Of a stretch of DNA of 28,085 nt, positions 7,401-14,753 are shown in pieces. The notes beneath the pieces were generated by a model. The model had not been told where the DNA came from, did not search any database, and saw only the letters and a list, made by a program, of their open reading frames with translations. The number at the start of each line of letters is the position of its first letter. Position 1 is the first letter of the stretch. This DNA comes from Treponema sp. Lineage in GTDB: Bacteria; Spirochaetota; Spirochaetia; Treponematales; Breznakiellaceae. A program made the translations under genes and the position numbers. The DNA is taken from assembly GCA_031268245.1 (NCBI GenBank), contig JAIRXN010000074.1, forward strand, positions 1 to 28,085. The letters run 5' to 3'.

Positions 7401-10400
7401 ATGTACAGGAAACAGATTCCCGTATTTGGAAAAATTAGGAAACTTCGTTTTATGGAAGGTTCAATTTTTAAGCTTTGTATTCCATGCGCAGCAGTTCTGT
7501 TCTGCGCCGCTCTGTTTTCTTTTTCCTGCCGGCGGAATGAAAAAGCCCCTGTTCTGCCGGAAAATGTTCAGCCTGTGGCGCAGCATTTTTCTTCATATCT
7601 GGACATTCCCGGTGTTACTCAGGCGGAAATTGACGCAATTGAAAAACTTAAAATCCGTACCCCCCTTTTCACCTACGGCATGACGATGAGTACCGAGTGT
7701 TTCCGTACCGAAAATAACATTACCTCCGGTTTTTCCGCCCTCTACTGCCAGTGGCTTTCCGATCTTTTTGGTATTAAATTCCGGCCTGTGGTCTATGAAT
7801 GGGACAAGCTTCTGGCGGGTCTTGCAAATCATGACATCTCCTTTTCCGGGGAGATCCCTTCCAGCCTGGAGGGTGACGGAAGCTATTTCATGACGGACTC
7901 CATTGCGGAAAGGAGGATTAAGATTGTCAGCACGGAAGGCTCCGGCAGATTGGAGATTCTGGCCCGCAGCCGGTTGCTCAAGTATGGATTTCTTGCCGGA
8001 ACCAACACGGAAGCACTCGTTTCGCCCTACATTTCTCAAGCCTATGGATCCGTCCAGGTTTCAAACTACAACGAAGCCTATCTCAAGCTGGTACTCAAAG
8101 AGATAGACATGCTCTTTATGGATGAAACGGTGGAGGGGATCTTTTCCCTCTATGGGAATCTGATGATTCAGGATTTTCAGCCGATCACCCACAACATGGT
8201 ATCCATGGCCACGGCAGATCCTGAACTGGAGCCTGTCATTTCCGTGCTTAGAAAATATATGCAGAGCGCCGGTTCCTACCTTATTGCCCAGATGTACAAT
8301 ACCGGTTACCGGGAGTATCAGCGTTATGTGCTTAACAGCCGCCTTACGCTGGAGGAACGGCGATACATCAGGCAGCATCAGGAAGCGGAAGAGTCCATTG
8401 CCGTTGCCATAGAGGCGGATAACTATCCGGTGAGTTTTTATAACCAGAAAGAAAACGCATGGCAGGGTATTGCGGTGGATCTTTTGAAAGAGATTGAAGA
8501 TCTCTCCGGCCTCCGCTTTGCCTTTGCCAATTCGCCGAATGTTACCCTGCAGGAAGTTATGGACATGCCGGCCAAGGGTAAGGCCCGCATGATGATGGGC
8601 ATGGTTCGTACTATGGCCGGTAAGAAAGGCTACCTGGCAGCCGATTCCTATTATTTAATTGATAACTATGCCTTCATTTCCCTGTCACATTCCCAGGACA
8701 TAAGTCTTGCGGACGTTCCTTACAAAAAAGTAGGACTGGTAACCGGTTCCGCCTCTGCGGAGATGTTTGCGGAACTGTTCCCGAACCATCGCAATACGGT
8801 GGACTACAGGGACAGACACAGTTCCATTCAGGCCCTGGGCAGGGGAGAGATAGAACTCCTTATGGGTACACGGAATCTGCTGCTCCTTATCACCAACTAT
8901 ATGGAACAGACCGGCTACAAGGCAAACCTGGTACTGCGCCGGCCCTATGAATACAGTTTCTGTTTTGCAGCGGGAGAAAGCGCCCTGGCGTCCATTGCCG
9001 GCAAGACTCAGAATCTTATGGATACCGGGGCCGTGGTGGACAACTGGACACGCCGTGTTTTCGACTATTCCGGGGCCCTTGCCCGGGCGCAGCTTCCCTA
9101 TCTGGTGGGAGTATCCATACTTTTGGCAGTGATTCTGGCGCTTCTCACCCTTGTCTTGATACGGCACCGGCAGATGAATGTCCGGCTTGAAAAAACGGTA
9201 CAGCAGCGTACCCATGAATTGGAACTGCGCAGCGCGGAACTTGAAGTGCAGACCCGGGCGGCCAAGGTGGCATCCCAGGCCAAGGGAGAATTTCTCGCCC
9301 GGATGAGTCACGAGATCCGTACTCCCCTTAACGCCATCATCGGTATGACCGAGATTGCCCACCGGGCGGAAACCGCCGAAAAAAAGGATCAATCTCTCAA
9401 CGAGATTACCGTTGCCTCAAGGCATCTTTTGGGAATTCTCAACGATGTGCTTGATATGGCAAAGATCGAAAGCGGTAAATTTGAGATCATCCGGGAAGCC
9501 TTTGGAATACAGGCTGCCATGCAGGAAGTAGCGGCAATCATTATCCGCCGCTGTGATGAAAAGTACATCAACTTTGAAACCGAATTTGAAAGTCTGGGCG
9601 ATACGGGAGTTATGGGAGACAAGCTCAGGTTGAAGCAGATACTGATCAACCTTCTGGGAAATGCGGTAAAATTTACTCCGGAGCAGGGAACCATTCGTTT
9701 TCTGGTACAGAAAACCGGAGAAACCGAAAACTCTATGGAGATTCATTTTTCCGTGATCGATACGGGGATCGGCATAAACGAAGATCAGATGAAAAATCTT
9801 TTCAATGCCTTTGAACAGGCCGATTCAAGTATTTCGGCGCGTTTCGGCGGCACGGGACTCGGACTTGCAATCAGCCAGAATCTGGTCAGGCAGATGGGGG
9901 GACTTATTACCGTTTCCAGTGTCATGGGACAGGGTTCCTGTTTTGAATTTACCCTTCACATGGATACTGCGGAGAACCCGGATCGGGAAAATGAAGGACC
10001 GGAAAGCGCCGCGCTGGTTTTCTCCGGTAAACGGCTGCTTCTGGTGGAAGACATAGATATTAACAGGCTAATCCTTAAAGAACTGCTTACCGACACAAAA
10101 ATTGAAATTGATGAGGCCGCAGACGGTGCAGAAGCTCTGGAAATCTTCAATGCCTCCCCTCCGTACTACTATGATCTTATTTTTATGGATGTGCAGATGC
10201 CCAACATGGACGGTCATGAGGCAACCATGCGTATCCGGAAATTGGATCGGCCTGATGCAAAAACCATACCGATTCTTGCCATGACCGCCAGTGCCTACAA
10301 GGAAGATATAGACCGGGCTCTGGCTGCCGGCATGAATGCTCACCTGGCAAAACCGGTAAACATTAACGATGTAAAGGTTGCCCTGAAACAGTGGATTGGG

Positions 10401-10406
10401 AATTGA
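7401..10406 (+). CDS. Hybrid sensor histidine kinase with two periplasmic binding-protein domains
   Basis: A BvgS/EvgS-like architecture of about 1001 aa. From the N-terminus it has a signal or anchor segment (about 21-42, ending FSFSC), a first SBP_bac_3-like domain (about 60-310), a second (about 330-555), and a membrane helix (567-587). After a coiled linker come HisKA with H637 in ARMSHEIRTPLNAIIGM, and the ATPase domain with N754, DTGIGI (D787) and FGGTGLGLAI. The receiver domain has acidic pair E883/D884, phospho-acceptor D930 in FMDVQMPNMDG and K984. No PAS or Hpt domain is seen, so phosphate must pass to a partner encoded elsewhere. The start is uncertain: ATG 7401 lacks a ribosome binding site, while ATG 7452 (residue 18) gives a more usual signal peptide. 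The binding-protein gene upstream suggests a joint sensing function. Confidence 0.92.
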   Translation: MYRKQIPVFGKIRKLRFMEGSIFKLCIPCAAVLFCAALFSFSCRRNEKAPVLPENVQPVAQHFSSYLDIPGVTQAEIDAIEKLKIRTPLFTYGMTMSTECFRTENNITSGFSALYCQWLSDLFGIKFRPVVYEWDKLLAGLANHDISFSGEIPSSLEGDGSYFMTDSIAERRIKIVSTEGSGRLEILARSRLLKYGFLAGTNTEALVSPYISQAYGSVQVSNYNEAYLKLVLKEIDMLFMDETVEGIFSLYGNLMIQDFQPITHNMVSMATADPELEPVISVLRKYMQSAGSYLIAQMYNTGYREYQRYVLNSRLTLEERRYIRQHQEAEESIAVAIEADNYPVSFYNQKENAWQGIAVDLLKEIEDLSGLRFAFANSPNVTLQEVMDMPAKGKARMMMGMVRTMAGKKGYLAADSYYLIDNYAFISLSHSQDISLADVPYKKVGLVTGSASAEMFAELFPNHRNTVDYRDRHSSIQALGRGEIELLMGTRNLLLLITNYMEQTGYKANLVLRRPYEYSFCFAAGESALASIAGKTQNLMDTGAVVDNWTRRVFDYSGALARAQLPYLVGVSILLAVILALLTLVLIRHRQMNVRLEKTVQQRTHELELRSAELEVQTRAAKVASQAKGEFLARMSHEIRTPLNAIIGMTEIAHRAETAEKKDQSLNEITVASRHLLGILNDVLDMAKIESGKFEIIREAFGIQAAMQEVAAIIIRRCDEKYINFETEFESLGDTGVMGDKLRLKQILINLLGNAVKFTPEQGTIRFLVQKTGETENSMEIHFSVIDTGIGINEDQMKNLFNAFEQADSSISARFGGTGLGLAISQNLVRQMGGLITVSSVMGQGSCFEFTLHMDTAENPDRENEGPESAALVFSGKRLLLVEDIDINRLILKELLTDTKIEIDEAADGAEALEIFNASPPYYYDLIFMDVQMPNMDGHEATMRIRKLDRPDAKTIPILAMTASAYKEDIDRALAAGMNAHLAKPVNINDVKVALKQWIGN

Positions 10407-10409
10407 TCA

Positions 10410-11219
10410 ATGCGTAACAGATTAACTGACGAACTCGCAGTCTGCGGACTGAATGCCGTAAAAGCCCTGGCGGAATACCATCCGGAACGGATAAACCGTC
10501 TTTTTTTGCGGGAGGAACAGCTTAGAGTCTTTAGTCAGATCTGCAAGAAGCTTGCGGAATGGAAACACCCGTACAAGATCTGCGAAGATGAAGAACTGGA
10601 ACGACTCTGTAAGTCTTCCCGGCACCAGGGTGTAGTGGCAATGATGTTTCAGCCTGAAGTGGAGGGGGCAGACGAAGAGGATCTGGACACATGGGCAGCG
10701 GGGAAAACGGGACTTATTCTGCACAATATAGGCAACGATCACAATCTGGGAGCAATAATACGTTCCGCCGCCTTTTTTGATGTTTCTTATGCTGTCATCA
10801 GCGAAAGCGAGAGAGAATCGCTGTTGACCACCAGTGCCTACCGTGTTGCCGAAGGTGGTATGGAGCATGTCTGTTTCCGCCGGGTACAGAGTACCGCAGC
10901 TTTTCTAAAAGCGGCGTCAAAACGAATCATTACCATTGGTACGGATATCAGGGCCCGGCAGCGGATAGGAGATCTGCCCCTTATACTGACAGAAGAGGCA
11001 AAAAAAACCAAATACGGCGGAAAAACGGATGCAAAACAGGCTCGAGGGTCCAGACCGGGTATTGCCTTGGTATTGGGAAACGAAGAAACCGGTCTTTCCG
11101 GGGAGATCCGGAGCCTCTGCAGTATCCTTGTCCGCATCCCCGGTACGGGCCTTGTGGAGAGCCTCAATGTCGCCCAGGCAGCCGCACTATTCATGCACAG
11201 CCTTTACGAATTTTCATGA
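10410..11219 (+). CDS. SpoU/TrmH-family RNA 2'-O-methyltransferase
   Basis: Predicted SAM-dependent methyltransferase of the knotted SPOUT class, acting on rRNA or tRNA. The N-terminal part (about 1-90) resembles the SpoU substrate-binding domain. The catalytic domain shows motif 1, HNIGNDHNLGAIIRSA (from H105), motif 2, LVLGNEETGLS, and motif 3, IPGTGLVESLNVAQAAAL, with the Asn and Arg residues needed for SAM binding. The 269-aa length fits RlmB/YfiF-like enzymes; a charged insert (KKTKYGGKTDAKQARGSRPG) before motif 2 is reminiscent of YfiF. The exact target nucleotide cannot be told. It starts three bases after the kinase stop and overlaps the next gene by ATGA, so it is probably co-transcribed with both. 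Confidence 0.88.
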   Translation: MRNRLTDELAVCGLNAVKALAEYHPERINRLFLREEQLRVFSQICKKLAEWKHPYKICEDEELERLCKSSRHQGVVAMMFQPEVEGADEEDLDTWAAGKTGLILHNIGNDHNLGAIIRSAAFFDVSYAVISESERESLLTTSAYRVAEGGMEHVCFRRVQSTAAFLKAASKRIITIGTDIRARQRIGDLPLILTEEAKKTKYGGKTDAKQARGSRPGIALVLGNEETGLSGEIRSLCSILVRIPGTGLVESLNVAQAAALFMHSLYEFS

Positions 11220-11965
11220 CAGATCCGGCATGGCGGGCATTCTGCAAATTCCGCCGTAAATTCAGGAACCTCTGCGAAAAAACCGCCGCAGAAATACCTC
11301 GCTTAAAGGATCTGCAACAGCGCCTGGCGGAAACAAGGCAGGGGCCGGCCTATACCGTTGATACTCCGGTTGTATACAACGAAACCCTGGACAGTATTAC
11401 TAAAACAGATGAGATAAAACTAATTCTGGTAGCCGACAATCCCGGCAGAAAGGAACAGGCTCTGGAAAACCGGCGTTATCTTGTAGGCCCTTCGGGAAAA
11501 CTGGCGGAAAAATTTTTCCGGGAGAATCCTGTTTTGGGTATTGATTTCAGGAAAAATGTCATAATTCTCAACAAAACACCCATTCACACTCCCCGGACAG
11601 GGGAATTGCGGGAGCTTTGCCGCGCGGGAGGCCCGGAACTGCAGGCGCTTATTGAAACAACACAAAAGAAGATGGTAGATCTCCTGCAGGAATGCTACTA
11701 CGGACTTTCAAAGGATCTTGAAAAAACCCTTCCTGTCTGGATAACAGGCTATTCGGAGATGAAAGAAGGCGGTATTTTTGCGGCTTATACAGAATCTCTG
11801 AAGGCCGCATCTCCCGGATTGAAAGAATCCCTGTTTCTGTACCGTCATTTCTCCATGAATCAGTTTACCATTGACCTTGCGCGGCAGCGTAAAAAGGGAG
11901 AATCTCTGCAAAACTGTCTTGACAGGATTGGTCTAGCCTACCGTCTGAGAATAGTGGGTGTATAA
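11216..11965 (+). CDS. Uracil-DNA-glycosylase-superfamily-like protein
   Basis: A 249-aa protein with the layout of family 4/5 uracil-DNA glycosylases. It has a first motif LVADNPGRKEQ (72-81, in place of the usual GEAPG), a glycine loop VGPSGK (90-95), NKTPIHTP (119-126, where family 4 has K-R-P-P) and a late RHFSMNQF (H211), equivalent to the HPS motif. There are no clustered cysteines for an iron-sulfur site. The fold assignment is likely but the base specificity is open, because the catalytic-motif residues differ from characterised members. The ATG overlaps the stop of the methyltransferase gene (ATGA, 11216-11219), indicating translational coupling. Confidence 0.6.
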   Translation: MTDPAWRAFCKFRRKFRNLCEKTAAEIPRLKDLQQRLAETRQGPAYTVDTPVVYNETLDSITKTDEIKLILVADNPGRKEQALENRRYLVGPSGKLAEKFFRENPVLGIDFRKNVIILNKTPIHTPRTGELRELCRAGGPELQALIETTQKKMVDLLQECYYGLSKDLEKTLPVWITGYSEMKEGGIFAAYTESLKAASPGLKESLFLYRHFSMNQFTIDLARQRKKGESLQNCLDRIGLAYRLRIVGV

Positions 11966-12033
11966 GACTGCTGCACAAACTATCTGTCATCAAGTGTTTA
12001 GAACGGAGACTGGTGCAAAATGCAATAAGTTGA

Positions 12034-12065
12034 GTTTCTTTTGAAACTGAAGTTTTGAAAGAAGC
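12034..12065. repeat. Intergenic hairpin, family A copy 3
   Basis: Arms 12034-12048 and 12051-12065 pair with several G-U wobbles around the core AAACTGAAGTTTTG (12044-12057). That core is identical, in 14 bases, to the minus strand of 1095-1108. It is followed by AGCC like the other copies. It lies after the UDG-like gene and before the promoter of the HigA-like gene. Confidence 0.5.
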
Positions 12066-12105
12066 CCAGGTGTTAGTTTTTCTTTAATTTTTCTGCAAAT
12101 TTCTC

Positions 12106-12134
12106 TTGCCACAGTTATAATAACAGTATATACT
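12106..12134 (+). promoter_or_regulatory. Sigma-70-like promoter for the HigA/histone-like gene
   Basis: -35 TTGCCA (12106-12111), a 17-base spacer and -10 TATACT (12129-12134), preceded by an A/T-rich, UP-element-like stretch (about 12075-12105). The predicted leader of about 25 bases contains AAGGAG at 12153-12158, seven bases before ATG 12166. This conventional, strong arrangement contrasts with the leaderless promoters elsewhere in the window and suggests high expression. Confidence 0.75.
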
Positions 12135-12165
12135 TTTTATAAATTAATTCATAAGGAGTTCATTT

Positions 12166-12624
12166 ATGGCAAAACAAAGCGTTCAGATTCCCAGTGTCGT
12201 TCTCAAATCCTGCATCGATCAGTACGGGCTTTCCCCGGCAAAGGTAGCTACAGACATCAGTTTGAGCCAGTCGTCAATTCGGCAGCTCGTCAACAACAAG
12301 ATGAAGATCTCGATCCCCATCGCGCTCAGGCTGTCAAAGTATTTTGGTAAGACTCCCGAATACTGGATCGATCTGCAGAACCAGTACGATGTTGCGGAAG
12401 CCGCCAAGGATTCAGAACTTTCTGCGGTTCTCAAAGCCATCTCTCCGGCCAAGAAAGTTGCCGCTCCCAAGAAAGCCGCCGCTCCCAAGAAGGCTGCCGC
12501 CCCAAAAAAAGCGGATGCAGCTCCTGCCAAGAAGGCTAAGCCTGCCGCCAAGAAAGACAAGGCGGTTGCCGCCAAAGCGCCCGCAAAACGCGGCCGCAAG
12601 CCTGCCGCTTCCAAGGACAAGTAA
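12166..12624 (+). CDS. HigA-type HTH protein with histone-H1-like C-terminal tail
   Basis: This 152-aa protein has two parts. Residues 1-85 form a Cro/C1 helix-turn-helix of the HigA/VapI type, with the diagnostic YFGKTPEYWIDLQNQYDVAEA, the pattern of antitoxins that bind their operator. Residues 91-152 are almost only Lys, Ala and Pro, with repeated AAPKK units, then PAKKAKPAAKKDK and a KRGRKPAA that resembles an AT-hook core. Such tails occur in histone-H1-like bacterial nucleoid proteins. No HigB-type toxin gene lies on either side, so a nucleoid-associated or global regulatory role is more likely than toxin control (inference). The promoter and ribosome binding site are strong. The gene is monocistronic, with large hairpins following it at 12642 and 12695. 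Confidence 0.85.
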   Translation: MAKQSVQIPSVVLKSCIDQYGLSPAKVATDISLSQSSIRQLVNNKMKISIPIALRLSKYFGKTPEYWIDLQNQYDVAEAAKDSELSAVLKAISPAKKVAAPKKAAAPKKAAAPKKADAAPAKKAKPAAKKDKAVAAKAPAKRGRKPAASKDK

Positions 12625-12641
12625 GGAACATTAAGGCTGTC

Positions 12642-12691
12642 CTAAGGAGGCGCTGATTTATTCGAATGCGAATAAATCAGTTCCTCCTTAG
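12642..12691. repeat. Dispersed palindrome, family B copy 2 (50-base hairpin)
   Basis: Inner arms CTGATTTATTCG (12653-12664) and its exact complement (12669-12680) enclose an AATG loop. Outer arms CTAAGGAGG (12642-12650) and CCTCCTTAG (12683-12691) pair across a two-base mismatch. It lies 18 bases after the HigA-like gene, between convergent genes, so it may terminate transcription from either side, although there is no T-run. The inner unit recurs in modified form at 5844-5886. Confidence 0.8.
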
Positions 12692-12694
12692 AGC

Positions 12695-12743
12695 TTCTTG
12701 CAACACCCGGTTAGTGCGGACCTGCGGTCCGGGTGTTCAGGAA
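12695..12743. repeat. Second large hairpin between convergent genes
   Basis: AACACCCGG (12702-12710) pairs with CCGGGTGTT (12729-12737), extended outward by TTCTTG/CAGGAA with one wobble and a bulged C. The loop region contains CGGACC (12717-12722) and GGTCCG (12726-12731), which can form an alternative inner stem. Together with 12642-12691 it probably insulates the two convergent genes. Confidence 0.6.
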
Positions 12744-12797
12744 TTCTACATACCCCGAACAGTATTCATCTATAGTTTCTCTGTCGTACTCATTCTG

Positions 12798-14567
12798 TCA
12801 TACCTCGTAAATGCTTCTGGCTATGGGCATTCTTCTTCCCATACCGAAGGCCCTGTACGACACCTTGAGTACCGGCGGAGCCTGACGGCGCTTGAATTCC
12901 GCTCTGGCAACAGTTTTGATGATGCGCCCTGCCAGTTCCCCATCCCAGCCTTTTGCGGCTATCTCATCCTTTGAAAGGTTTTCGTAGAGATACAAACGGA
13001 GAATTTCGTCCAGTATCTCATAGGGCGGAAGACTGTCCTGATCCTTTTGATTGGGCCTCAATTCCGCGGAAGGCGGCTTGTCGATGATAGCGCGGGGGAT
13101 GATTACTTTTCCCTCCGCTTCAATGGAACGTTCATTGATCCTGCGGCAGAGGGCAAAAACTTCGGTCTTGAATACATCCCCTATGGGCCCCAGCGCACCG
13201 TTCATGTCTCCGTAGAGAGTACAGTAACCCATGGCGAGTTCACTCTTGTTGCCTGTAGTGAGCAGCATGGAATTGAATTTGTTGGAGAAGGCCATAAGAA
13301 GCGTTCCGCGTATCCGGGCCTGAAGATTCTCTTCGGCAATGTCAAAGGGCCTGCCTTCAAAGACACCTTCCAGTGTTGACTGAAACGCAGTAAAGCACTG
13401 CTCAATGGGAAGGGTTTCGCAGCGGCAGCCCAGATTTTTCGCCAGTTCCTTTGCATCATCCCTGGAACCCCGGGAGGAAAACCGTGAAGGCATGCTGAAA
13501 CAGACGATATTATCCGCCCCGACAGCCTTTACTCCCAGATATGCCGCCAACGCAGAATCAATGCCGCCGGAAAGCCCCAGGTGGGCCTTTTTGAAGCCGC
13601 ATTTTGCCATGTAGTCCCTGATTCCCATGACGAGGCCTTCTTCAAGAACATCGAGTTCCTTCCGGGTCAGCGCCACCTTGAAAGGATCGGTATCACCGGC
13701 GTCCGGCCCGGTTGAGAGTACAGGAGGGGAACCTTTACCTGCATGAGCGGATTCGGTTGAGGTTTCGTGAATAACCAGATCCTCCTCAAAGGACTTTGCC
13801 ATTACCAGTACCGGATAGTCCGCACTGCCTGCGGATTCGGCGGCTTTGGGCCCGGGTTCTATGACAAAGGATCTGCCGTCAAAGAGAATCTGATCGTTAG
13901 CCCCGACAGCGTTAATGTACACAAGGGGAATATTGCCCCTCATGCTGATCCGTTCCGCCAGGGCCCGGCGGATTTTAAGTTTTCCCGCAACATAGGGAGA
14001 GGCCGACGGTACACAGAGGAGATCTATGCCGGTATCCAGGAGTTCTTCCACCGGATCCCGAAGATAACTGGTACCGGGAATGTCCGTCTCCCGCCACACA
14101 TCCTCGCAGATGGCAAACCCGATACGCCTGCCCTTGAATTCAAATGCGTTCCATTCGCGGGAAGGTTCAAAATTCCTCGCTTCATCAAAGACATCATAGG
14201 TGGGGAGCAGAGTCTTTATCTGCTGAAAGGCCAGCGCCCCCCGGCGAATCACCCCGTACACATTCACCAGGCTCTTTCCCCGGGCGTATGGATTACGGTT
14301 GACAAAACCCAGCCCCACCGCCAGTTCCGCGCACGCGGGATCTTCCGCCAGTTCCCGCTGGAGTATATGAACACTTCTGATATTGAGTTCCACAAAACGA
14401 TCCTGATCCAGAAGGTCCATGGGCGGGTAACCGCAGACCACCAGTTCGGGAAAAAGCGCCAATTCCGCCCCCTCCGCGGCTGCCCTGCGGGAGTAATCGC
14501 GGATCTTTTTCATATTGCCGTTAAAGTCGCCGATGGTGGAATTTATCTGGCAGATGGAGATTTTCAT
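12798..14567 (-). CDS. nadE: Glutamine-dependent NAD(+) synthetase
   Basis: Last step of NAD synthesis: ATP-dependent amidation of nicotinate adenine dinucleotide using glutamine. The N-terminal nitrilase-type glutaminase domain has the triad E41 (LFPELVVCGYPP), K118 (QQIKTLLP) and C154 (FAICEDVW). The C-terminal synthetase domain carries the PP-loop LGLSGGIDSALAAYLG (about residues 326-341), followed by LLTTGNKSELAMGY. At 589 aa it is the usual two-domain form. The ATG begins directly at the first strand (MKISICQINS), so the start is secure. A consensus -35 lies upstream and the -10 ends only six bases before the ATG, predicting a leaderless transcript. The gene is divergent from the acidic membrane protein. 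Confidence 0.96.
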   Translation of the reverse strand: MKISICQINSTIGDFNGNMKKIRDYSRRAAAEGAELALFPELVVCGYPPMDLLDQDRFVELNIRSVHILQRELAEDPACAELAVGLGFVNRNPYARGKSLVNVYGVIRRGALAFQQIKTLLPTYDVFDEARNFEPSREWNAFEFKGRRIGFAICEDVWRETDIPGTSYLRDPVEELLDTGIDLLCVPSASPYVAGKLKIRRALAERISMRGNIPLVYINAVGANDQILFDGRSFVIEPGPKAAESAGSADYPVLVMAKSFEEDLVIHETSTESAHAGKGSPPVLSTGPDAGDTDPFKVALTRKELDVLEEGLVMGIRDYMAKCGFKKAHLGLSGGIDSALAAYLGVKAVGADNIVCFSMPSRFSSRGSRDDAKELAKNLGCRCETLPIEQCFTAFQSTLEGVFEGRPFDIAEENLQARIRGTLLMAFSNKFNSMLLTTGNKSELAMGYCTLYGDMNGALGPIGDVFKTEVFALCRRINERSIEAEGKVIIPRAIIDKPPSAELRPNQKDQDSLPPYEILDEILRLYLYENLSKDEIAAKGWDGELAGRIIKTVARAEFKRRQAPPVLKVSYRAFGMGRRMPIARSIYEV

Positions 14568-14573
14568 AATGAG

Positions 14574-14602
14574 ATACTAAAGAGCCTTGCCCAAAATGTC
14601 AA
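14574..14602 (-). promoter_or_regulatory. Sigma-70-like promoter for nadE
   Basis: On the minus strand: a perfect -35 TTGACA (14602-14597), a 17-base spacer and -10 TAGTAT (14579-14574). Six bases (14573-14568) separate the -10 from ATG 14567, and no Shine-Dalgarno sequence fits between. Initiation 7 bases after the -10 is the A of the start codon. Confidence 0.7.
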
Positions 14603-14753
14603 TTTTTCGCATTGACCGCGGCGAACAGCTTTCGAGACCCATTCCGGTGCGGAATGAAAGGCGTCAAGTAAAAATATAAACCTTTATCGGCTATACAAAA
14701 TTGTCAATTTGTCGATAATATAACGAAGTATTTATTGATTTTGCGGAGTTTTA

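Noticed and set aside
8685..9392. Minus-strand frame of 235 codons inside the hybrid kinase
   Set aside because: No domain features, and the plus strand encodes uninterrupted, recognisable kinase domains.
12219..12620. Alanine-rich minus-strand frame opposite the HigA/H1-like gene
   Set aside because: A mirror of the repetitive Lys/Ala/Pro codons; the plus strand has the promoter, ribosome binding site and a recognised domain.
12166..12624. HigBA toxin-antitoxin module
   Set aside because: Only the HigA-like half is present. The neighbours are nadE and a UDG-like gene, and no toxin-sized frame lies next to it.
13767..14615. Plus-strand frame of 282 codons opposite nadE
   Set aside because: The NAD synthetase motifs on the minus strand are unambiguous.
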